From positions 20,431,854 to 20,495,853 of the forward strand of contig OY365813.1 of NCBI GenBank assembly GCA_959347315.1: a stretch of DNA of 64,000 nucleotides, written 5' to 3'. This DNA comes from Bimastos eiseni (taxonomy: Eukaryota > Annelida > Clitellata > Crassiclitellata > Lumbricidae). The translations under genes were made by a program, and so were the position numbers. The notes beneath the pieces were generated by a model. It ran no database searches. It was not told where the DNA came from and saw only the letters and a program-made list of their open reading frames with translations. Positions 1-11,700 of this stretch are shown here, in pieces. The stretch's first letter is position 1. Each line of letters begins with the position of its first letter.

Positions 1-697
1 GAGTATTTATAAAAAAGGTAAGAATAAAGTTCTCTTGAGTGACGACTTTCCCTTTTCAAAGGAGCCCATTTGGATCTGTCTTCTGACCGTCCTATAAACA
101 ACAGATTGACAGAGAGCCGTATTAAATGATTGCAATGTTTAATTCTAAGTTCTAATTCCTACAAACAGCATTGCAACCATCTCACAATCTCGTTTAAAAC
201 ATTTTCTACAAGCACTTTGCTTTTAAATTGAATCATAATCTCTAACAATTCTTCTGCAGCACCAAAAGAAGCCAAGTCGCACATGTCACTTCTATACACT
301 TTTCAACTCCCGATTTTTCACCTCCGGTCAATTCCCTCAATGGCCTTTAATTTACTATAGTGGCTTTAACCTCTACTGGTATTTACCTATAAATGTAAAA
401 TGAAAGATGTCAAAATTTTTTTAAATCTTTCTCCATGACACCGAAAACGAATAAGCATGTACATTGTACGACATACTAAATATACGAAAATAAGCAACTA
501 TTATCATGCCACATCGTAGACAACGCGTCATGACGTATTATATCAACAATCGCGTCTGAGTAAGTCCCACCGCCTTCTATAAAGTATCAGTACGGAAGGT
601 AGTGGTCTGAGGATTTTATCCGTAGGAGGCGCTATATAAATCTACCCAAACAATGCAATACAATTTAGCAAGCCTGACATCTCTCTAATAGGCCCAC

Positions 698-1063
698 CTT
701 CACTGTTTTCACTGAGCGTGGTCTTGTAGATGCCATGTGAGTTTTTCATCAGATACTGCAGCTTGGCATTCTCCTTCTTGGCGGATGGTAATGCAGAATC
801 CTGTTCCATCTTCTTTGTCCCATCTTTTGGTTTGTGCTTATGCTTCACAGCCGCATGTGGGTCCACAGTCTTCGTCGGTCTCTTTGCATTATCACAATAT
901 TCTCTTGCTTCTTCGGGTGGCGTTTCCTCAACAGATACAGGACTATCGGAGACAGCTGTGGCATCTTCTTCTTCTTCTTCTTCCTCCTCCTCCTCCTCCT
1001 CTTCTTCTTTCACGTAGCCGTTTCTTCGTCTAGAGACGAGCTTCTTTTTGCATTTATGTTTTG
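698..1063 (-). CDS. Single exon of a second HELZ2-like gene (paralogue, partial)
   Basis: Minus-strand exon between an acceptor (cag at 1066-1064) and a donor (gtgggc from 697). It starts KHKCKKKLVSRRRN, runs through an uninterrupted stretch of glutamates and a Lys/Pro-rich segment, and ends YLMKNSHGIYKTTLSENSEG. The HELZ2-like gene further right has an exon (20176-19952) with the same layout and the same phases (phase 1 in, phase 1 out): KEKTKLKLVSRKRD, acidic/lysine stretch, then YLANMEDGVYKVDSRGCIKG. This is therefore a paralogous exon in the same orientation. Its downstream RNB and helicase exons would lie left of base 1. I could not find its upstream exons between 1.1 and 5.9 kb, so it may be part of a live tandem gene or a stranded fragment. 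The linker itself has no known function. Confidence 0.6.
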
Positions 1064-2122
1064 CTGAAATTGAATTTTTGCAAACAAATCAGACCATAGA
1101 AACTTATAGATAATAGAAAAATGCAGAAACTTTTACGGTTGACACAATTAAAGGACGTCGACAGAGTTCTCGTAAATTAATAGTATGGGGTCATGCAGTT
1201 AGACATAGCTTTAATTAAAAGACACACTAAAACATTATCGACTCTAAAATAACGTTTGATCTTAATCATAGACTTCAAATTCATTACATCTGCCTCGGGG
1301 AGACTGGACCTCGCACTCAAAAGCCCTTTTAAGTATGGATAGTCATATAATATTATATGACTCATATAATAAGGTACATTCTCACGGTCATGAAAAATTG
1401 GCGTCTCTCATAATGCGTTAGGCCTACTGCGTAGGCGTAGGCCCCTAAGATGCCTATTCTTAGGTGTAGGCCATACACTAGGCCATGAGAGGCTACGTCA
1501 AACAAGTCCTTACTCACAAGAGCGATAATGTAGACTATGAGTAGTTTAAAGCGCAGTCTTACATTTCCTCGATGACTTCTGTCTTTCCGGTGGCTGTTGA
1601 AACAGAGATTAATGCTCGTTAAAATGTCATAGGCTAGCCTGCATGTATAACGAAATCAATGACGTGTGTGTCATTAGGGATTCTACTGATTACGTTTGAT
1701 AAAACGATAGCGAATGTGTGTGATGAGTTTGACAAGCCGGATATGATAGCCTATAATATGTTACGAAAGCATGGAGAGAACTTAAGGCCGTTGTAAATGC
1801 ATATGTAACGAAAACTATACAAACTCAGCTAAATGACAGATCCTTGCAGCTGCACAGCAAATACATTTGCCTAGGCCAACAATTAACAACTTGGTATACG
1901 TGATGAACGAATTTGACATGAATGCCTATATTAGGTATTTATTGCAGGAATGCATGGTCCCCTAAAATTATAGGCAGTTGTGATTCAATTGAATAAAATG
2001 CGGTTAGGGCTATAATATTATATAAATATATAGACTAGTCTATAAGCACTAGAATCTAATTAAGACCTCAATGATGATGGAACAAATCTACAAAGGCATA
2101 GGTAAGGGCAATAATACAGTAA
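1064..2122. other. Non-coding stretch, no gene seen
   Basis: AT-rich DNA with several GTAGGCCTA-type words around 1419-1500. A short minus-strand open frame at 1177-1365 has no recognisable motif. No RNA gene or clear exon seen. Confidence 0.5.
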
Positions 2123-2446
2123 GGGGCCGTCCACATAATATTACGAACGCAGCGAGGGGGAGGGTGGGTTTCAAATTTCGGTCATTTTGCGTATGGTGGG
2201 GGAGGGGGTGTTGTTGGTGTTTTAATTCTTCCTCACTGCTAACAAATTTAAGCTGTTGAATATGATACTTAACAAAAATAAATGGCCTTTGGTAAAATCA
2301 ATATCTTATAGATGTTTTTAGCTATTTAACTTCTGCAATGGGGGGGGGGTGTACGAATGGGGAGGGGTACACGGAATGTACGCGGTGCAACAGATGGCGT
2401 CAGAAAATCCGAATTTTTGCGTACGTAAAATTATATGGATGGGCCC
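2123..2446. mobile_element. MITE, Harbinger-like (GGGGCCGTCC termini)
   Basis: The left end GGGGCCGTCCACATAATA and the right end (complement GGGCCCATCCATATAATT) are imperfect inverted repeats, each followed inward by a TTACG-like block. Both ends are flanked by TAA, the 3-bp target duplication typical of PIF/Harbinger. The interior carries G-runs but no open frame, so this is a non-autonomous copy. The superfamily call rests only on the TAA duplication and terminal pattern. Confidence 0.6.
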
Positions 2447-2556
2447 TAAATGGGACGATATTGTACAAGCCAGTTGAAAGTTGTCCGGTTTGAGACTGTA
2501 AGCGAGTTTGATTCTATTGCGGCGACGTTGTACGAGGGCGTATAGGAATAGGTGGC

Positions 2557-2746
2557 CAGCCAGGCTAGGGCCGTACCGAGGGGGGCCAGCGGGGCCGTGG
2601 CCCAGGGCGCAAATGTGGACAGGGCGCAAATCTCAGGATGGAATAACTTATTATTCCATAAAATGCACCGTTTTCAAAATGTGGGGGCCCAGATTGATGC
2701 TAGGCACTATAGCTATAGGGCGCAATAATAGCTCGGTACGGCCCTG
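2557..2746. mobile_element. MITE, hAT-like, with 8-bp target duplication
   Basis: The 8-mer TAGGTGGC occurs immediately left (2549-2556) and right (2747-2754). Between them the element begins CAG and ends CTG. The right terminus CTCGGTACGGCCCTG is the exact complement of the left AGGGCCGTACCGAG block, apart from a 9-nt insertion near the left tip. An 8-bp duplication with CAG...CTG tips is the hAT signature. No coding capacity. Confidence 0.65.
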
Positions 2747-2754
2747 TAGGTGGC

Positions 2755-4286
2755 GAAGGACCCTATCAATTCTTTAAGAAAAGTTTGATCGCTGCAAAAA
2801 CTAGAGTAGGCCTATACATTTACCTTTAGGCTTATACTTACTGTTTGTGGGCTGGGCTATGGCTGCATCATTCGTCTAAATCAGACTAAATGACATAAAT
2901 CTATATTTGAGTATAAATTAGTAATAAGCCAGTTAATCGTAACTGATGCATGCAGCTGATGTATACTTCACTCGTCTTGTATTCCTCTTCTTCCAACGCC
3001 TCCGAATATCCGAAGAACGAAACTATTCTGGAAACAAGGGCGTTCATTTCTTCCACCAACTACAACAGTTACGACAATGACTCTAGGTTAGAGAGTGCTG
3101 CCCTCATATGGCACTGTGGGGCCATGTCACAGTCAATAGTTTCAGTTTAAAGACACTGTGATAATTAGATTATTAGCGTCGCCCTCCTCATTTATTTAGG
3201 CTTGGGACTGGCACTGTTAGCATGCGAACAGTGGAAGAGTTCTTGCGACTGTTACTCACCGCCAGACTCAAATGGCTACTGTCCAAACAAATCGGATAGG
3301 GTAGCTTACATACTCGATGAGGGGTAGTTCCACAGTGGAGATGCGTGTGGGGAGGGTTTATAAGACCGCATCCTAGTGGTCATTGGATGGAACGGTGACC
3401 TTGTGCTGCGCCGAATGTTCGCGCCGTTAGCTCAACGCCACTGCGACCTCCACTCACGTGTTCATGACAAAAACTGACCTATAAGATTTAACAGGCGATA
3501 TCGAAGACTGCCCCCCAGTCGGTCTACTTCGCCCCGCTCACGCCTAATTCCAACTCCATGACTCTAACATCTTGGAGCCGCCTAGATCCAACTCCATGAC
3601 TCTAACATCGCGGAGCCAGCACCTTCACCCGATGGCACTATCGACCTCATTGGGTCTGGCGCCTACACCATCTCTCTAGTCTCGAGTTGCGTTCGACCGA
3701 CTCCAGAAGTTGTTTCTTCTGGAGTGACTTGCGACGTTCATGGTTGCACTTCTCACTTAAGTCGACTAGCTGTCATCTTAAGGTCACCCATTTTCCTATG
3801 TTCATTTCTAATCTCGACCCTGTACGTATACGCACCTGTTATCATTTTTATTTTTACCTCATTAGATGTTGCCCAGCTGCGTGTGGATTCGATATGAATG
3901 CTTGAAAATTAACACTTTAGTTCACTAATTTATACATCTTTAAACTTTTATATAAATAACATACCTAATTGATGACTCAAAGCTCTGACTTTCTCGCGAC
4001 AAATGATCTAATCGGTTTCAGTTCTGGTATAAACGATCGATCGATAAGACGGCGTTGTCAACGAACAGACAGCATGATTTTGGGTCAACGTGTACTTCAA
4101 TGAAAAGATATTGACTTAATTCAGGCTATCTTCGGAGGCATGCAAATTTTGCCCTCGAAACCGGGGATGTTCTGAAACGGGCACGACTCTAAATGCGCAG
4201 CTATTTGGGACGAGAATAGCACAATATAAAAATAGCGTCAGATTATTTGATAGTTTCGATTTCCTGTCTATTACGTAAGCGCTATA
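2755..4286. other. Non-coding stretch with a short local duplication
   Basis: No gene recognised. At about 3540-3625 a unit of roughly 44 bp (CCAACTCCATGACTCTAACATC...GGAGCC) is present twice in tandem. Small open frames at 2950-3150 and 3687-3905 show no domain and no splice-supported partner. Confidence 0.45.
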
Positions 4287-4615
4287 CAGGGTGGCCAAAA
4301 AAGTGAGACCATCTTATATAATTTAATATAATATAATATAATAAAATATAATATAATAATTTGTTTGAAATTTTTTTATTAAGAAAATCAATGAAACTGT
4401 TGTCAAATGTTAATTTTATCTAAAATCAGAATTCAAATTCAATGTGTCCTCCTCGATTTTCAACAGTTTTTTCTAAACGTCTTCGCTACTGGCCAATGCT
4501 CTTGTTTATAAACCTCTGAGACAAAATGTTGCCACTCTTAAATAATATCCAATGTCAGTTGTTCTATTGTTGCAAATTTACGACGAAAGCAGGCAGAGTG
4601 ACACCCGATTGACCC
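4287..4615 (-). mobile_element. Mariner/IS630-type transposon relic, 3' end
   Basis: The terminus CAGGGTGGCCAAAAAAGTGA follows a TA dinucleotide at 4285-4286, as expected of a Tc1/mariner end. On the minus strand leading into it, a decayed transposase C-terminus can be read in pieces: EWQHFVSEVYKQEHWPV, then after a frameshift RLEKTVENRGGHIEFEF and a stop. The GGHIE ending is typical of IS630/mariner transposases. An internal stop and a frameshift show it is dead. The 5' part is missing. Confidence 0.65.
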
Positions 4616-5973
4616 GAAAGCGGACAATAAGGCACTCTAAGTAACTGAGTAAGTGGCAGTGGTATGAAGGAAAGAAATCGAGCCACTGTTATTTAAAAAA
4701 ATTAAGCAAAGATTAAGATGTTATAGTCTAAGTAATAGAGTATGTAAAGATATAAGTATTAAAGTATGTAGGCCTAAAGCTAATCAAATTAGCATGAAAG
4801 TTATTAGCGACTCAGAATACGGATACTGGCCGCTAAACTGCACATTGTCATGATTGCAATTTCAAAACTGCTCAATTTTCCTCTCTCAAGGACATGCTAC
4901 TGTCAATAATTTCGAATTAGGAACAAAAGGTGTCTCCTTTGAAACAAACCAAGTACAATTTTAGTAATCTTTGCACAACAGGCAAGATTAAATCTTATTA
5001 AATCTTTCCAACATAATAATATTTATGGGCTCTATAGATATATTTAGTGTAACTAGCCGCAAATGCTAAATCACGTTGAGTCGTTGACGTCAGTTGAAGT
5101 GATTCCAAACAAATGTCGTTAAACAGCCGGTCGCAAATTAAACTTAGTCTTTAAAATATATTTGCTTAGGCTAATTTTCTCATTTATCTGACGGTTGCAA
5201 ATCGTGTGAAAATTGTATAAAACTGCTATAAATTCAGGGTCAATGTAAATGGAGCTGATAATTTTAGCGACGAAAGCAATCGGCGTTCACCATTGCATCA
5301 GCGTTCACTATTGCATCAGCGTATAACGTAGGCCTATTACAAGTCGTAGCAGCTAATTCTTCGTCAAGGATAAACAGTGGAAAACACTGTAGAAATGTAT
5401 AATAGTTATGATATATTGGGGATATAACCAGCCCTATCCCTACCTCAAAATAATTTGGGGTACCGTCCTTCCAGTTTCTCTGCCCTGCTGGACAAACCCT
5501 CTGGCCTCTGATATGATACAACGAGGGGAATAGGCTGCTAGGGCACCACGCTTAGCGTTCACTTAAGAATTTGGAGTTTACGATTACGATTGAAATCTAG
5601 CTCTATGTACTTACCTTGACAATTGTACCGATGATGTTGTAGTGTAAGAAAACTGATCACCAGCTGCATCTAATTTCTTTTGGTGAATACATAAATTACA
5701 TGTACTGTTAGTTGGAAAGGGTCAAGTCATCGAAAGGGTCGGGTCTTATCTGACACTTCCTTAGTTTTATGTGCACTGTTGCTGAGAGTAGTTCATGTCG
5801 CTCAAAATTTATTGAGACTACAATGGATATTATAGCCAAACTATCTTTCAGCCTAATGAGGCCTAATGATGACAGAGGCATACGATAGGCCTAAATAAAC
5901 GATTATTTTACCTTACCTTATTAGAATGCTGAACTTTGTAGTTCAGAGAAACAGTATGTTGAGATCAATCGGC
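4616..5973. other. Non-coding stretch, no gene seen
   Basis: AT-rich spacer between the mariner relic and the poly(A) signal of the HELZ2-like gene. It contains scattered TAGGCCTA words (about 4769, 5329, 5886). The short minus open frame at 5264-5521 contains a near-duplicated NADAMVNAD stretch but no known motif. Confidence 0.45.
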
Positions 5974-5979
5974 TTTATT
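5974..5979 (-). terminator. Poly(A) signal of the HELZ2-like gene
   Basis: AATAAA on the minus strand (context CAATAAAGCC) about 2.8 kb downstream of the stop codon at 8777. No other gene lies between, so 5974-8776 reads as a long 3' UTR. Nearer AATAAA-like words exist, so the end is not certain. Confidence 0.45.
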
Positions 5980-6764
5980 GAAAATACAATCTTAACAATG
6001 TTCAGACATTCACTATTAACAGTTTAATTTTGACAATGAAAGAAATTATGTGCATAAATATGTTCAATGTAAGAAACTTTTCTAACTAACAATTAGCAAA
6101 CCAAAATATTAGCAACATTTGTTCTTAGAAAGCAAGACAAACTGATATGCAGAGATCTTAAATCAGCTCTTATATATATATATATATTATATTATATATA
6201 TACAATACAAGAACCTGAAACTTTGCATCCAACTATATATATTTTTGCGATGCCTGCTTAAGGCAAGAAACAGCAACATTAACAAGATGTCTTTAAATTG
6301 ACGTTAAATATTATAACAAATGTATTTAAATGCGTTTCAGAATTCAACAATCATTGATTACTCTGTGATAGCTTCTGAATACCTAAAATCTTATGCACAT
6401 ATATTTAAAATTACGATGTCTGACCAAGAAGCAATTACAACAACCACCTTGGTGCAGTACAGTGTTTAGACTCTGAATACATGATTAGTGCTCAAAACAT
6501 GCCTAAATTAAGGCATTCTGGTTAAGTACGGTACACAAAAGCAATAAAAGTAAAAAACATTACTACAAAGGCTCCCTTAAATTTAAACTGAGAGATTTAG
6601 TATCTATAACTAGGAGATATTAATTTTTTTACTTTATCAATTGAATTAGATGTATAAAACTAGACTAATATAACATGATAACCCTTACAAAACAAGCAGA
6701 TACCTATCATGTACCTTCAAGAGGTTAATCTATAAGGTGCTATGTAAATAGTCCGATACATACA

Positions 6765-6795
<31 letters not shown>

Positions 6796-8776
6796 CTCAG
6801 AGTTATATCTGGCAGCTGTTACCAAATGCATAGTAAATTCAATAAATACAAGTCAAATGTCTGCAGGCTATTCAATAACAGATGCAATTTTCATAGGAAT
6901 GATTAGAACTCGTAAAAAATCTTCACTTATATCGGTTAATAGCGGACAATGTGATCTTTAAACAACATACCAAAAACTGGAACATGCACCTATATTTATA
7001 AGCCATCATCATTTACAAAAGAGCAATAGATGGCACCAAGAATATGCTCATAATACTTGTTATGGGTTCTTACACAGTGTAGAAGTGTTTGCATCTCCAC
7101 AATGTAAGCTTTGATCAATGAGTCACCATGCCACAAACTCAGCACCAACAGAACTGATCTTAGAAACAGAAAATAAAAGATACAAATTCCTGAGTGTTGA
7201 CATTTGCCCATATTGCTCTATAAGACATTATATACACAGAATGATCATCCCATTCCTCTAATATTAGGCTGCAAGATAATAAATGTTGGAAAGCTATAGA
7301 TGTTTCGAACTCACGATCATCTGTTCATCTTAGATGAAACTTTGCTTTGTAAGGCTTACTTATGCACAACACTATTCTGGATATTGCAGTGTCCACACTA
7401 CCTAAAATACCCAAAATCTTAACACCAAATTTCAACCATTAGGCCTATTGCAAATTTATATAAATGCAGTTCGTCTAGTACACAATAAAAAAAAAATGCA
7501 AAACGTGGTATTTACAGAATGTTTCAAAATTTCTGAAGTATTAAACAACGATATTAAGTGCCCAAAATTATTCTTCCAGTGACCTGCACTTGCTCTGGAC
7601 TAAAAAAAACAATAAATTCTATACAAAGAACACTTCCAAAATTTTATATTGAGCTCTGCAAATGGACGATCCATACTCCATTTTGGCCCATGACATCATT
7701 GGAATGATGCCTTCTGTACACTGTTGCATCAGAATAATATACAAAAGCCAACTGTATAAAAACTGGAGAGAAGGCACTATAATTTACAACAAAATGACAG
7801 GACAAATGCTGGAACCTGTCATTAAATAGGGCAGAACTTCATTTTGAGGCAAGCGGAATAAAATTTCACAGTCAGGTAATAAAATGGTTGGTAGGCCTAC
7901 ACACCACAACTCAAGATTGTGTTATTTCTTATGCCAATATAAAAACTTTTGATATAATAGTATATATACTTCTGTATAATAGTGTATATTGATAATAACT
8001 ATAAATTAACTAATCACAGGAAAACATATGACTTTAAATACTAATTACAGAAAAATACATAACTTTCAATACCTTCATCAGTGGTTAAGAAGTTTAGGTA
8101 TGAATATAGGCTTTTTCTAGCCATACAGAAACTATATCAGTCGGCATAACCTCGAAAAGAATAACAAATTCTATAATGAAGTAATAAATAGGAAAAAACA
8201 TTCTTTCACAATAGCTTGAGCTCATAATCATTCCTCATAATAAATGCTGCACACAGATATTATCAATCCATGCTTCCAACCTCTACTTCCCATCCAAAAA
8301 CTCAAACCCCCATATTTTGCCAGTTGCAAACATTAAACACTTTCTACTAGCACTGCAATGTGCCAGAAAACAGGATGCTAATCAGGTCACTGTTGTTGTT
8401 CCCTCTGACAAGGCAGCACATGTGTGTTAAGCAAATGGTGCATTGTGTATACCAACAAATGTTACAATAACCACAACAGATCAAAATAATCAGTGGCATA
8501 TAGAACATAGAAATCCACAAACAGCATTGAAACATACATAGAATTAGTGAACAATGCTCACAACATGTATGTACAATCATACGATTCACAAACAGGGCAT
8601 TCATCCCTATTAAATTGGTAAAATAACATATGCAAGATAATTACAAAGGACTAAATCTAAACATAGATGATTTTTGAAAAACAACATTTACAACCAGCTA
8701 CATGATGATGGCTGATTTAGGAACTGCTGATTTTAAAAGCAGATTTTTGAACGCTTTTCTTGTGCTTTGAATTATT
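5980..8776 (-). other. Probable 3' UTR of the HELZ2-like gene
   Basis: AT-rich sequence downstream of the helicase stop codon with no recognisable exon on either strand. It holds a TA-dinucleotide run (about 6173-6200) and a CATA microsatellite (6760-6793). Small open frames here look like chance. Confidence 0.4.
6757..6794. repeat. (CATA)n microsatellite
   Basis: About nine uninterrupted repeats of the tetranucleotide CATA. Confidence 0.9.
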
Positions 8777-11700
8777 TTAATCCTCACTTCCCAATCTCCG
8801 ATCACGCGGAGGGTTATTTCTAACCTGTCTGGAATTCTGAAAATTGCGACTTCCAGACTGCTGAGCAATTCTTTGGTTATACCTGGGACCTTGACTTTGA
8901 TTTTGGAACCGGTAACTTGACGTTCGTCCGTCATTTTCTGATTGTGTTGGCCTCTGTTTCAGACGGTTGGCTGATGGCAGGAACTTTTCAGTGTCCATGA
9001 CCAGTTTATTGCATTCAAAATGCCAAAGAAGGTTTTTCCACATGTTGTCACATCTTAGGAGATGCTTGTTACCTAATGAAAGAAAGACTGAGCCTGATAG
9101 ACTCTGTAATCACTTTCTTAGATCATATTCAGTCTAAGAGCTTCATATTCACATAGTAACTGATACTATTTAACTTCTTATGAATTTGCTAAGCATCAAT
9201 ATGTATGTCTTTCACTACCAAGTCCTGTGTAAGAAAAAAGTCGTCTTAAGTGAAAATGACAATTTGGTATCAAAACATGCAGATCGGTACTAAAAGATAG
9301 AGCTATTTTGCTCTGATTATTTTTAACGTTAAAGTGCATATGGCATTCCATGCCATGCAATGAGATTAGTCATAAGAAGTGCTCATATCATGTATATCAA
9401 TGAACCCTAACAACGCAATTAGAACTAGTTTTCAACAGAACATCATATGGTGCTCATAAATTGAACTTAAACCTTCAAGCCGATGCATTATCTGTATCTT
9501 AACAACAGATAAGTCAAAAGGAAATTCAAATTCTATCTATAGCATATATGATATGGTACAATCAGCACAAGTTTTTGGTAGACCTACCAATTATTATGAG
9601 TCCGAGTCGTGCTCTGGTGAGAGCAACGTTTATCTGATGTTCATCGGTGATGAAACCCATGTTCTTTAGACACCAGCCAATCGATGGTTTCTTTTCGATC
9701 TCGTACTCTGGCATTGATCGCACAAGACTCAGAATGACATAATCCCATTCATCACCTGAACACATTCATCAAATATACCATTAGAGCAAGAGATTCACTG
9801 TTCTAAATAGGCAATACATAAATTGCAATCATTTCATTTCTGCTGCTATTGAAATTGGACCGGTTGAATGCCTCAAATAGTACCGCTACTCGAAGTACTG
9901 CACGTGCAGTGTAGACATGTGGAGTTAGATGAACTACACCGAATTAGAATTGCATCATTCATTGTGATTAAGTATTTTGCTGCTTTTTCGTATTTGCTTT
10001 CTGTTGTGCTACCGATGCATGTACGTGAAACTCACTGGAGAAAACAGTGGACAAATCTAAAGACCTACCTTGACTAGCAATGACTGTTCCAACATTCGGG
10101 TGCTCGTACCCCAAACCTTTCAAATTCTGTTCAATTGCAGTGCACTGAGCTTTGTACTGTGACAGTATGGTAATCTTGTCCGGGTCTACATTGTATAAAT
10201 TCACCAGATTGAAGAATATTCTCACCTATAGAACAAAGTTACAAATGTGCTGTTTATCCTTAATTCACTGCTGAAAAAATGCTATTTTGGAAGTTCCTCA
10301 GTACTCCAGAAATTCTGATACGGCATTTTAAAAAATGCAATTATTTTCATGAACAACATAAACAAGTTTCATAAAGTTCATAATTTTATGTGATATTCTC
10401 GTGTCTCCAGCTTTTAACACTTCACAGTGCAGGTCTATGATTTCACAAAAATTTCATCTTCCGTATCCTGCAATCTGAATGCATTTTCACTTTCACATAA
10501 GCTGTCGGATATAAAGAAGTCAATGCTAAAAGCTTTGGAGATATGGCTCAAATCTTTTGGATGAAGCAAAGCGCTCAAGTGCTTTATTTACTATCTAAAA
10601 GATATATAATTGCCTTCAAAAAACTGATACAATAATACCACAAATGTCTTCTTACAGCTTCTTTTCTTTCCAGCTCATTGCTCCTAGAACATTCATTTCC
10701 ATCTTCAGTAGAGACTGATAAAATTTTCTCGGCACCCTCCGCATGACAGAACACCATCGGAGAGAATCTGTTAGGCCATATTGTTAGCCACCTCTCACCA
10801 ATGCAGTCATGCTTCTCTGCTGTGGTTAATTTCTTGTCATAAAACTGTTTGGAGGGGAATTCACAGATGCGCGGATGCTACGAAAACACAAATTTTTAAA
10901 CAGGAAATTATCTACCTATATATCGATGCTTGATTGTGTACATCTATAAAAAAAAGCTACCTCATACATTATATATTACAAGAAAAAATATAATCTATAC
11001 ACATCAGCATTGACCAAATTAACTTATATCTGTATTATATGACTAAACTATACATGTTGTTTTTACAACAGATATCCCTGAAAATTCATCAAATCAAATT
11101 TTGCGATCAGATATACAATGCACGCTTCTTACAATTTCAAGAAAATTGCACATGGCTATTCCAGTGCCTTTAGATGGGCTTAAACATTGACTTTAGCTGT
11201 TGGTTAGGAGTAACAACATAAATATCGCTTTCACAGTTACATCAACTTGAACTAATTAATCATAGATTTAAAAGTAGCTTAGCAAGAAACATCATATTAA
11301 GTTGCATACTGCTTAACCAATTTTTAAAAAAATAGGCTAAACCTCTAAAACTTAACAGGGAAATAAATTCTAAAAAGCAGAACAATTTCATTCTTAAACT
11401 GGCAATTTGTATTGAGAGCTGCATTTTTGAATTTCTGCTAACCATTCTGTATTGTTCTGTAAGCATGATGGCTCTGTCTTTGTATCGCTCAAAAAGTGAG
11501 ACATCAAGTCCGAGTTCTTTTGCAACAGAGTTCATGACAATCGGTTGAAGCTGTTTATGGTCACCAATTAACACCACTTGGCGTGTATCTTTGAAGGCCT
11601 GCAATGGAATCAACGTTTCTGGTTCCATGCACATTCCACATTCGTCTGTTATAATCTGATGTATGTTAGCACTGCGCAACATACGTGGACTTACACTCGC

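Noticed and set aside
730..1067. Plus-strand Ser- and Leu-rich frames
   Set aside because: Complement of the poly-Glu HELZ2-like exon.
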